This document shows, piece by piece, positions 16,711 through 24,255 of a DNA stretch of 64,000 bases. How positions within the stretch are numbered: position 1 is the first letter of the stretch; the number at the start of each line of letters is the position of its first letter. This stretch comes from Psychroserpens luteolus (GTDB taxonomy: Bacteria > Bacteroidota > Bacteroidia > Flavobacteriales > Flavobacteriaceae): the NCBI RefSeq assembly GCF_021032705.1, contig NZ_JAHVXI010000002.1:558001-622000 (forward strand). The letters run 5' to 3'. The notes under the pieces are model-generated. The model worked only from the letters and a program-made list of their open reading frames with translations, was not told the DNA's origin and made no database searches. Made by a program: the position numbers and the translations under genes.

Positions 16711-17707
16711 CTAAGTTGATTTTTAATACTATGGGTTGATACAGTTTATTCATTGGAAATAAGTTGCCTTGTTCATCAAAACTTCCAAATTGAGCGTTAG
16801 CAATGTAATAAAGACTACTATCATAAAGCACTCCAGTTGTTGGGTTATTCATCATTGGATGATTAACCTCAAGTAATTTATTGCCAATTATGGTGTCCAA
16901 ATTTTCATTAAGTATCAGTTTTTGTACTGTTTTAATATCTGGATGTACACTAATTAGTGTATTCTTATAAAAATATACACCATCTATACTTTCTTTCTTA
17001 GCTATTTTTAATGCGTTTGGGTTCTTAATCTCTTGGAGTTTTTTAGAGTCAACTTCAATACGCATAATACCTTCAGAATGCGCTACAAATAAAAATCTAT
17101 CGTCATTTGTGATCGTAATCCCGTTTGGGTATTTAAGTCCGTTTGGATTTAAAAACAGCGTTAACGCATCATCTTTTTTCTGAATAGTATAAATTGAATG
17201 CTCATTGAACATATGCGTTATGTATACATTTCCTTCAGAATCTATAACGAGGTCATTAAAAAAATGCACCTCACCTCTTTTATCTAATACATACCTCTTG
17301 ATCAATTTACCTGTATCCAAATTGAATTTGAATACACCAGCTGGCCTTCCGTCTGCGTCGTCCTTTAAATTATAACCTACTAGATTATCTCCTCCAGAGC
17401 TACAAACCCAAAGCCAACGATTATTTGTATCTATTTTCATACCTATAACCATCCACAAACCACCTTGCTTTGGGCTAATAAACTCAGTTTCGTTTCCATT
17501 TTTATCTATTTTAACGACTTTTCCTTTTCTGGTACTTCCAACATAATAGGTGTCCGTTTTCGGGTCGTATGCTATATTTTCTGGAAGCAAGTCTTTTTCT
17601 TCAAGATTAAATGCTATCTCACTATTGTTAATCGCTTTTGGTTTCTCTTGTCCTATGAGTACTAATGGGAATGCTAGAAGCCAGAAAAAATAAAGATGTT
17701 CTCTCAT
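16703..17707 (-). CDS. Secreted SMP-30/NHL-type beta-propeller protein
   Basis: A 334-residue protein with an N-terminal signal (FFWLLAFPLVLIGQ). The propeller blades are visible as repeats such as 'LLPENIAYDPKTDTYYVGSTRKGKVVKIDKNG', 'FFNDLVIDSEGNVYITHMFNEHSIYTI' and 'KYPNGITITNDDRFLFVAHSEGIMRI'. These match the SMP-30/gluconolactonase-like family. Family members include calcium- or zinc-dependent lactonases; conserved ligands N, D and E are plausibly present (PNG, NDL, DPKTD), but I cannot confirm activity. It is the first gene of the operon 17707-11638 and is divergent from TCS2. Confidence 0.8.
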   Translation of the reverse strand: MREHLYFFWLLAFPLVLIGQEKPKAINNSEIAFNLEEKDLLPENIAYDPKTDTYYVGSTRKGKVVKIDKNGNETEFISPKQGGLWMVIGMKIDTNNRWLWVCSSGGDNLVGYNLKDDADGRPAGVFKFNLDTGKLIKRYVLDKRGEVHFFNDLVIDSEGNVYITHMFNEHSIYTIQKKDDALTLFLNPNGLKYPNGITITNDDRFLFVAHSEGIMRIEVDSKKLQEIKNPNALKIAKKESIDGVYFYKNTLISVHPDIKTVQKLILNENLDTIIGNKLLEVNHPMMNNPTTGVLYDSSLYYIANAQFGSFDEQGNLFPMNKLYQPIVLKINLDE

Positions 17708-17725
17708 ATGTTAATAGTATACCTT

Positions 17726-17733
17726 CAAATTTA
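17726..17733 (-). promoter_or_regulatory. TAnnTTTG -7 box of the SMP-30/Tat-ankyrin/DUF5916/TPR operon
   Basis: On the minus strand TAAATTTG matches the Bacteroidota -7 consensus 18 nt upstream of the start codon. No clear -33 TTG at standard spacing. Confidence 0.45.
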
Positions 17734-17782
17734 GAGTTAACTTAAAATCTCTTTATAAAATTTATCTCAAACACATTTTTAC

Positions 17783-17826
17783 TTATGTAAAACAATCCTT
17801 TTCCTCAAATCATCTTATTTACATAA
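17783..17826. promoter_or_regulatory. 9-bp inverted repeat in divergent promoter region
   Basis: TTATGTAAA (17783-17791) and TTTACATAA (17818-17826) are perfect complements 26 nt apart, between the SMP-30 operon and TCS2. The spacing would put both half-sites on one DNA face over about 3.3 turns. Candidate operator; which regulator binds is unknown. Confidence 0.35.
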
Positions 17827-17886
17827 AGAATTAAGAACTTCACATAAATTTTAAGGTAACCAATAAACAAACTATTATAAATCCAA

Positions 17887-17894
17887 TAGATTTG
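17887..17894 (+). promoter_or_regulatory. TAnnTTTG box immediately before the TCS2 kinase start
   Basis: TAGATTTG ends only 4 nt before the ATG at 17899. If used, the transcript would be leaderless or nearly so. No TTG is at the expected -33 position, so this may be a chance match. Confidence 0.3.
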
Positions 17895-17898
17895 TGCT

Positions 17899-18918
17899 AT
17901 GAAAAGTTTGAACATTTGGTTTCATATAGGATTTTGGATAGCCTATACTCTTATCTACACGTTAATTCAAGCGAGCTATAAAGGTGATTACGAAGGTGCT
18001 TTTATTTACGAGTTAATGAACCTTCCTTTACGATTAGCTGTTGTTTACTTTAATTATTTCTATTTATTACCCAAGTTTTTACTAAAAGGTAAGGTGGCAA
18101 ACTATTTTGTTTACACCATAATAACTTTATGTATTGCTGGCTTTTTTCAACGTATAATTAATTATGAACTACTAAATATTCTAAATCCTGAAATGCGAGA
18201 TTATGGCCTGTGGCTGCCATACAAATTTTTACAATCAACTGTTATTATAGCCTCTCCACTCATTTTTGTAATAGGGATTTCAGTAGTATGGAAAGTATCT
18301 CAGTTGCAGAAACGCACCAATGAATTAGAAAATGAAAAACTTCAGTCTGAATTAAAATATTTAAAGTCTCAGATCAACCCTCATTTTTTGTTCAACACTT
18401 TAAATAATATCTATGGATTATCGCTAGAGAACTCAAGAAAAACACCTGAGCTTATTTTAAAGCTTTCAGATTTTTTGAGCTTCTCTTTGTATGAAAGCAA
18501 TCAGAAGATGATTCCATTAGACAAGGAGATAGCTTTGATGACTGATTTCATAACACTAGAGAAAAGTCGGTTCGAAGATCGTGTTGCAATTGGTTTTAAT
18601 AAGCCAAAATCTACCGAGAATATTTCTATACCTCCACTAATCTTAGTACCTTTTGTTGAAAATGCATTTAAGCATAGTTTAAAAGATGAAACAAAAATCG
18701 CAGATATCTCAATTGACCTTAAAATAGATAAGGATATGTTACTATTTGAAGTAAAGAACTCAAAATCGAATGACATCACTGAATCGAATACTAAAAAAGG
18801 GCTTGGATTAGAAAACATAAAAAAACGATTAGATATCCTTTATGGAAATGACCATGAATTAACCATAAACGATAGTAAACATCTATTTACCATTTTACTT
18901 AAAATTAAGCATTTATGA
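17899..18918 (+). CDS. LytS-type sensor histidine kinase (TCS2)
   Basis: A 339-residue kinase. Four hydrophobic helices lie within the first 140 residues, followed by a coiled coil and the His_kinase block with PHFLFNTLNNIYGL, conserved His162. The HATPase has LVPFVENAFKHSL and KGLGLENIKKRLDIL. It overlaps the response regulator by 4 bp (ATGA). It is divergent from the SMP-30 operon, which is the most obvious target. Confidence 0.92.
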   Translation: MKSLNIWFHIGFWIAYTLIYTLIQASYKGDYEGAFIYELMNLPLRLAVVYFNYFYLLPKFLLKGKVANYFVYTIITLCIAGFFQRIINYELLNILNPEMRDYGLWLPYKFLQSTVIIASPLIFVIGISVVWKVSQLQKRTNELENEKLQSELKYLKSQINPHFLFNTLNNIYGLSLENSRKTPELILKLSDFLSFSLYESNQKMIPLDKEIALMTDFITLEKSRFEDRVAIGFNKPKSTENISIPPLILVPFVENAFKHSLKDETKIADISIDLKIDKDMLLFEVKNSKSNDITESNTKKGLGLENIKKRLDILYGNDHELTINDSKHLFTILLKIKHL

Positions 18919-19598
18919 ATATAAAGTGTGCTATAGTTGATGATGAACAAACGGCAAGAAATATATTGAGAAAATATGTTAATGACGTTCCTCGTTTAGA
19001 GGTTGTTAACGAATCTAAAAATGCACTTGAAGCTTTAGACTATATACAAAACAATGAGATAGACCTTATTTTTTTAGATATAGAAATGCCTAAACTATCT
19101 GGATTAAATTTTGCCAAACTCATCAATAAGAACACGAAAATTATATTCACAACAGCCCATAGAGAATTTGCTATTGAGAGTTATGAATTAAATGCCACAG
19201 ATTATCTACTCAAACCTTTTTCATTTGAACGTTTTCTAAAAGCTGTACAAAAAGTAGCTCAACCAGTTTCAAAAAATGTGGAGTCAAAAAACAGCACATA
19301 CATTTATGTAAAAGTTAATAAACAAATGGTAAAGGTGTCCTTTTTAGATTTATTGTATGTTGAAGGTATGAGCAATTATATCAAAGTACATACAAGTGCT
19401 GAAGTTTTAGTAGTCTATGAAAAGTTAAGTACGATCATTAACAGCTTGCCGTCGAGCATGTTTGCTAGAATACATAAATCTTATATTGTTAATATTTCTA
19501 AAATAAAACTCTACACTAAAGAATATGTAGAAATACAAAACAAGCATATTCCTATAAGCTCTACTTATAGAAATAGCCTGTTTGACATGCTTGGTTAA
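18915..19598 (+). CDS. LytTR-family response regulator (TCS2)
   Basis: A 227-residue regulator. The receiver has Asp9/Asp10, phosphoacceptor Asp55 in IFLDIEMPK, the TTAH segment and LLKP lysine. The LytTR domain runs from about residue 125, with LLYVEGMSNYIKVHT and FARIHKSYIVNISKI. Its stop is 7 bp from the stop of the convergent hydrolase 3 gene, leaving no room for a terminator, so antisense transcription across the pair is likely. Confidence 0.93.
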   Translation: MNIKCAIVDDEQTARNILRKYVNDVPRLEVVNESKNALEALDYIQNNEIDLIFLDIEMPKLSGLNFAKLINKNTKIIFTTAHREFAIESYELNATDYLLKPFSFERFLKAVQKVAQPVSKNVESKNSTYIYVKVNKQMVKVSFLDLLYVEGMSNYIKVHTSAEVLVVYEKLSTIINSLPSSMFARIHKSYIVNISKIKLYTKEYVEIQNKHIPISSTYRNSLFDMLG

Positions 19599-19605
19599 TC
19601 TAGAA

Positions 19606-21024
19606 CTAATCTAACATTAGTCCACCAATTTTAACTTTAGCATTCGGTTCTTTTTCCATACTTATGACTAAGGTATTCTCATCAAATTTTATTTCTATAT
19701 CATCATTTTCATTAAGCATTACGCCATTTACCGTTTGATTTTTTAACTCGTTATGCATTTTCTTGAACATTGCTAAATGCTCATCCATTGGCATAAAATC
19801 TATCATTTCTTTTGAAAAATTGTGCCTTATAAATGTTTCCCATCCAGTCGCATCATCTTTTTTAATGACATCTAAAAAGCTATCAAGAATTTGCTCCATT
19901 TGACGCTCAGATTGTGCATCGGCTTGAGATTGTCTTAATTCTGAATTTGGTTCAAAGTTTGGTTTCAGAATAATACCTGCCAATTGAGAGGTTAACATAT
20001 CATAACCTCGATTGGCATGATTGGTCATCATAATGATTGTAATATCTTCATCTAGATAGCGCCAAAAATCGGCAAAGAAAATTCCGTTTCCTCCATTGTG
20101 TGCAATAAGTTCGGTATTGCGTGGTGTTGGAAAAATAGCCCAACCATAACCATAATGTGATTGAGCACCTTGCCCCTCTTCAATATGCTTGGTATACATT
20201 TTAGATTTAGATGCTTGGGATAAAATAGTATTACCCAGTAAAGCTTGATGCCATTTATACATATCTTCAACAGTAGATAATATACCTCCATTTCCTTTTA
20301 AGTGCCATGAGATACCATCGTCCCATTTTTCATTAGGTTTTCCCCATTTACCAGAATCTCTATAACCAACTGCTACATTACTTTGATCAAATTTTGGCCT
20401 TATATATCCTGTTTGTTCCATTTGAGAAGGGTTCCATAAGTGATCATACAAAAAGTTCTCATAGGATTGCCCAGACACCTCCTCTATTACCATAGCCAAT
20501 AGCGTATAACCTACATTAGAATATTCGTAGCCTGTTCCTACAGTAAATAACAAATCTGACGATAAAGATTTATCTATAAAATCGGGTTTAGAAATTATAT
20601 GGTAATCATGTCCAATAGCTGGTGGCAATCCAGATGAATGTGTTAATAAATGATGTAAGGTTATATTTTCTTTTGATATTGGAACATTTTTAAAGTAGTT
20701 TGTGATTTTATCATTTACAGACAATTTTCCTTGCTCTTCTAATTTCAGTATTCCAGCTGCTGTAAACTGTTTAGTTATTGATCCAATGTCAAAAACAGTG
20801 GTTGACTTATTTTTAGTATTAGCAGACTTATCTGCGAATCCATAACCACCAGAAGTAATCACCTTACCTTTGTGTGCTACCAAAACACTTCCAGAAAATT
20901 GATTGTTCTCTAATTCTCCAAGATAATTTGTAAACTTCTTTTTTAACTCTTGATTATTTCCGGTTTGAGCTTGACAACTTACACATAAAAATAAGACGAC
21001 TGCTAGTTTTAAGATTGATTTCAT
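19606..21024 (-). CDS. Secreted serine hydrolase, class C beta-lactamase fold (hydrolase 3)
   Basis: A 472-residue exported protein. The N-terminus resembles a lipoprotein signal (VLFLCVSC). Motifs are the nucleophile SITK (FDIGSITKQF), YSN (YEYSNVGYTL) and HNGGNGIF. The last about 100 residues are a separate helical/beta domain (IKKDDATGWETFIRHNF...). It lies between TCS2 (convergent) and TCS3 (divergent). The promoter shares a motif and its spacing with hydrolase 1. Substrate unknown. Confidence 0.87.
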   Translation of the reverse strand: MKSILKLAVVLFLCVSCQAQTGNNQELKKKFTNYLGELENNQFSGSVLVAHKGKVITSGGYGFADKSANTKNKSTTVFDIGSITKQFTAAGILKLEEQGKLSVNDKITNYFKNVPISKENITLHHLLTHSSGLPPAIGHDYHIISKPDFIDKSLSSDLLFTVGTGYEYSNVGYTLLAMVIEEVSGQSYENFLYDHLWNPSQMEQTGYIRPKFDQSNVAVGYRDSGKWGKPNEKWDDGISWHLKGNGGILSTVEDMYKWHQALLGNTILSQASKSKMYTKHIEEGQGAQSHYGYGWAIFPTPRNTELIAHNGGNGIFFADFWRYLDEDITIIMMTNHANRGYDMLTSQLAGIILKPNFEPNSELRQSQADAQSERQMEQILDSFLDVIKKDDATGWETFIRHNFSKEMIDFMPMDEHLAMFKKMHNELKNQTVNGVMLNENDDIEIKFDENTLVISMEKEPNAKVKIGGLMLD

Positions 21025-21047
21025 AATTTAATGTTTAATGTTTTGCT

Positions 21048-21095
21048 CAAACTTAGCTGAGCTATCCGACTATTTAAAATAAAAGTGACCAACAA
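21048..21095 (-). promoter_or_regulatory. Promoter and shared TTGTTGGTC motif upstream of hydrolase 3
   Basis: On the minus strand TAAGTTTG (21048-21055) is a -7 box 23 nt before the ATG. TTGTTGGTC lies at 21087-21095, 31 nt further upstream. Geometry is identical to the hydrolase 1 promoter at 2422-2469. Confidence 0.5.
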
Positions 21096-21225
21096 GAGCG
21101 TAATGTTATTAGTGCATAGAATATGAAGAAACTAATAGTTTCATCACATAAAAATGAGTCTTTGTCACAAACTTTCTTTTACGTCCATCAGTTTAAAAAT
21201 TTCAATTTACTTTTACTTTCAAGTT

Positions 21226-22278
21226 ATGAAGCGATATATAGAAATAGTATTAAACATTCTGTTTTGGCTCATTTGTTTTTATTTAATTTTTTCAATTATT
21301 AGTCCAAAAAACAGAGAAGTCGAAATTATTAACGGTACCGAGATTGTAAAAATCTCCTATGATGGAATGAGTGTTCTAGGTACTATTATTGGATTTGTTT
21401 TAAAAATGGGGCTTTACTATTTTAATGTATATTTCTTATCCAAGTATTTCAACAAAAAACAGTTTAAGACATACTTTGTTTTTTTGTTTGTTGCTTCCAT
21501 AATTACAATTGGCATAGAATTACTAAAAAACAGGATAATATATGGTGAGGAATTTATCTTATTTGAAACATTTATTGCTACCATTTGGTTATATATGTTC
21601 TTTGTTGGTATTTCCTTTGTTCATATTATCATACTGAGATGGCAAAAAGAAGAAGCTCTAAAGCAAAAATTAAAGGAAGATAAACTCACTGCCGAATTGC
21701 AATTACTAAAATCGCAAATCAACCCGCACTTCTTGTTTAATGCGTTAAACAACTTATTATCGATTGCCGAAAAACACAAACAAACTGAAGTCTCTTCTGG
21801 CATAGCGCAGCTCTCAGAATTATTGCGCTTTCTATTGCATGATACATCAGATGAAACCATTCTTTTATCAAAAGAAATTGAGTTTATAGAACATTACATT
21901 CAACTCAACAAACTGAGATTTGATACGAATGACCCAATATCAATAGCATTTAAAAAAAAAGGTGATTTAAGCAACATAGATATTGCTCCTGCCCTATTAA
22001 TTCCATTTGTAGAAAATGCTTTTAAACATGGTATTGATATTTATAACAAGTCGTTTATAGATATAAATTTAATAGCGAATAACAATACCATACACTTTGT
22101 ATGCAGAAATTCATTAAAAGAAAAGAGTAACACAGATGCGATGTTAACTAAAAACTCTGGAATTGGCTTACAAAATGTGAAGCGAAGATTGGACATTTTA
22201 TATCCAAATAAACACGATTTAAATATTTCAGAAACTGATAATACTTATATTGTTGATCTTAAATTAGCTTATGATTGA
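21226..22278 (+). CDS. LytS-type sensor histidine kinase (TCS3)
   Basis: About 350 residues from ATG 21226; a longer ORF begins 24 codons earlier but its N-terminus is not family-like. Four hydrophobic helices are followed by a coiled coil (QKEEALKQKLKEDKLTAELQLLKSQ) and the block NPHFLFNALNNLL with conserved His168. The HATPase has LIPFVENAFKHGI and SGIGLQNVKRRLDIL. It overlaps its regulator by 8 bp and is divergent from hydrolase 3. Confidence 0.92.
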   Translation: MKRYIEIVLNILFWLICFYLIFSIISPKNREVEIINGTEIVKISYDGMSVLGTIIGFVLKMGLYYFNVYFLSKYFNKKQFKTYFVFLFVASIITIGIELLKNRIIYGEEFILFETFIATIWLYMFFVGISFVHIIILRWQKEEALKQKLKEDKLTAELQLLKSQINPHFLFNALNNLLSIAEKHKQTEVSSGIAQLSELLRFLLHDTSDETILLSKEIEFIEHYIQLNKLRFDTNDPISIAFKKKGDLSNIDIAPALLIPFVENAFKHGIDIYNKSFIDINLIANNNTIHFVCRNSLKEKSNTDAMLTKNSGIGLQNVKRRLDILYPNKHDLNISETDNTYIVDLKLAYD

Positions 22279-22957
22279 AGCCATAATCATAGACGATGAG
22301 CCAAAAGCCATTGAACTATTGGAAAATTACTGCAATAGATCCAGTGTGATTTTGTGTATTAAATCATTTAGAAATCCAATTGAAGCTTTACAATTTATAG
22401 AACAAAAAACACCTCAGGTCATATTTCTTGATATTAATATGCCTAAGTTGTCTGGTACGCAATTAGCCAAACTAATTCCGTCTAATTCTCATATTATATT
22501 TACGACTGCTTATCCAGAGTATGCTGTAGAAAGTTACAATTTAAACGCTACCGATTATTTGCTCAAACCCATAACATATCAACGGTTTTTTAAAGCTGTA
22601 GATAAGGTATCAATAGCTCTAAAAAAAGAGACAGAGCTTAAAAACAAAAGTACTAAGCCCACTATTATTGTGAAAAGCGGATATGAGAAATATCAAATTT
22701 CTATAGATGACATTTTGTATTTAGAAAAAGACGGTAACTATATGGTGTATCACACTCTCAAAAAGAAGATTTTGGCCAGAGAAACTGTAAGTGCTGCTCT
22801 TGAACGTTTACCTGAAACGTTTATTCAAACTCATAAATCTTTTATCGTATCTACAACACATATAGAAGTACTAAAATCAAAGCATGTACATATTAAAGGG
22901 GTAAAAATTCCTGTGAGTCACCGCTATAAAGTTAACTTGGAACAAAAACTATCTTAA
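22271..22957 (+). CDS. LytTR-family response regulator (TCS3)
   Basis: A 228-residue regulator with Asp8/Asp9, phosphoacceptor Asp54 in IFLDINMPK, TTAY and LLKP. The LytTR domain (about 130-228) includes ILYLEKDGNYMVYH and FIQTHKSFIVSTTHI. Its last 4 bp overlap the end of the convergent CPBP gene. Confidence 0.93.
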   Translation: MIEAIIIDDEPKAIELLENYCNRSSVILCIKSFRNPIEALQFIEQKTPQVIFLDINMPKLSGTQLAKLIPSNSHIIFTTAYPEYAVESYNLNATDYLLKPITYQRFFKAVDKVSIALKKETELKNKSTKPTIIVKSGYEKYQISIDDILYLEKDGNYMVYHTLKKKILARETVSAALERLPETFIQTHKSFIVSTTHIEVLKSKHVHIKGVKIPVSHRYKVNLEQKLS

Positions 22958-23580
22958 GACGGAAAGCCAAGCATTTCTCCCATTCCAACGGTAAATAACC
23001 AGCAGCCATATATGGCGTGTTCGATAGACACCAAAAGTGTTGACTTTGTTTTCTGAAACGTTAATGCAAAAAGAATTCCTCCTATAAAAGTCAATATCAT
23101 AACCAGTCCGTTTCTAAAAAAAATATGTGCTAATGAAAACAGTGCTGCATTGATAAACAAGAACAATACTTTACTTTTAAATAGTTTTCTATAACGCTGA
23201 AAAAAGAAGGTTCTATAGATTAATTCCTGCGGATATACCGAAAAAAAACTGTACACAAATAGAATCATTAACCATAATAGTGGTTTGTTAAAAAGTACCA
23301 CAAAGAGGTTCTCAACATCAACAAACCACATATAAAGTGTTGTCAAAACAGCAATACCTATCAACTGAATTATGGTACGTTTAAAAAAAGTATTCCAATC
23401 TAAAGTTGGGGACATTTTAAATTTTAATTTTTCAATTTTCAGTAAAATAAAAATCACATACAAGAAACCTAAAAGTCCGATGAGCATTTTTATCCATAAT
23501 GGATACTGTATGGCAAAACTCACTGGGATTAAAATGAAAATGATAAAAAACTCTGAAAGTTTATAGCGTGTTGATTGCAT
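22954..23580 (-). CDS. CPBP-family intramembrane protease-like protein
   Basis: A 208-residue polytopic membrane protein with about six helices. The CPBP (Abi/CAAX protease-like) motifs are present: motif 1 as QELIYR, with the second Glu and the Arg of EExxxR but Gln in place of the first Glu; motif 2 as FSLAH; motif 3 as HAIYGCW with a His. In active family members the paired glutamates help the metal-water catalysis, so the substitution may reduce or alter activity. Family roles include prenyl-protein processing and bacteriocin immunity; none can be assigned here. Confidence 0.75.
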   Translation of the reverse strand: MQSTRYKLSEFFIIFILIPVSFAIQYPLWIKMLIGLLGFLYVIFILLKIEKLKFKMSPTLDWNTFFKRTIIQLIGIAVLTTLYMWFVDVENLFVVLFNKPLLWLMILFVYSFFSVYPQELIYRTFFFQRYRKLFKSKVLFLFINAALFSLAHIFFRNGLVMILTFIGGILFALTFQKTKSTLLVSIEHAIYGCWLFTVGMGEMLGFPS

Positions 23581-23606
23581 GATCTAAATATAGGCAATTA
23601 TTAGTG

Positions 23607-24068
23607 TTAGATACTAATAGCTGTTGTATGTTTTACTTCATTGATCATGAAAGCGCTATGTGTACTTCCAATATGGCTAATACTGGTAAGCTTTTTCACC
23701 ATAAACTCTCTAAATTCGTCCATATCTGCAACCAAAACTTTTAATAAATAATCATAATCACCGCTAATATGATAACACTCTAATACTTCATCCAATTTAG
23801 TCACTTCCTTTTCAAAATCAACCACATAGTTTTTGGTATGCTGAAGCAACTTTATGCTACAAAAGGTCACAAACCCTTTATCTATGACTTTTTTATCGAT
23901 AAGTGCTACATATTTAGAAATAACGCCTTCCCGCTCTAATTTTTTAATTCGCTCATAGACTGCAGTTACAGAAAGGTTTAACTTATTAGATAATTCCTTA
24001 TTTGTTTGTTTGCTATCCTCTTGAAGAAAGTGCAGTAATTTTTTGTCAATACTATCCAATTGTATCAT
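23607..24068 (-). CDS. Lrp/AsnC-family transcriptional regulator
   Basis: A 153-residue regulator of usual length. An N-terminal winged-helix HTH (about 5-60: LDSIDKKLLHFLQEDSKQTNKELSNKLNLS) and a C-terminal RAM/ligand-binding domain with VLECYHISGDYDYLLKVLV are visible. It is divergent from a methionine gamma-lyase-like gene with a 187-bp shared promoter region, so it probably controls that gene in response to an amino acid, as Lrp-type proteins do. Confidence 0.92.
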   Translation of the reverse strand: MIQLDSIDKKLLHFLQEDSKQTNKELSNKLNLSVTAVYERIKKLEREGVISKYVALIDKKVIDKGFVTFCSIKLLQHTKNYVVDFEKEVTKLDEVLECYHISGDYDYLLKVLVADMDEFREFMVKKLTSISHIGSTHSAFMINEVKHTTAISI

Positions 24069-24255
24069 TTTGAAAAATTTTCAGTTTTGTAAATCGAAAC
24101 TCAATAACCTAAACAAAAATAACTATTAAATCACATTTATATAGTTTTATTTTCTAAATATGATTTTAATCATTGATATATAATCTAAATATAACGATTT
24201 TTGGTGTGATATTAACTAGGCTTAGATTGCACTTAGCCAACTAAACGATACTCTA

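Noticed and set aside
1068-21024. Antibiotic-resistance beta-lactamases
   Set aside because: The three proteins have the fold and SxxK/YxN motifs, but these are shared by many esterases and peptidases; nothing specific to beta-lactam hydrolysis is visible.
2586-22957. Agr-like quorum-sensing systems
   Set aside because: LytTR regulators are AgrA-like, but the kinases are LytS-type and no AgrB/AgrD-like genes are present.
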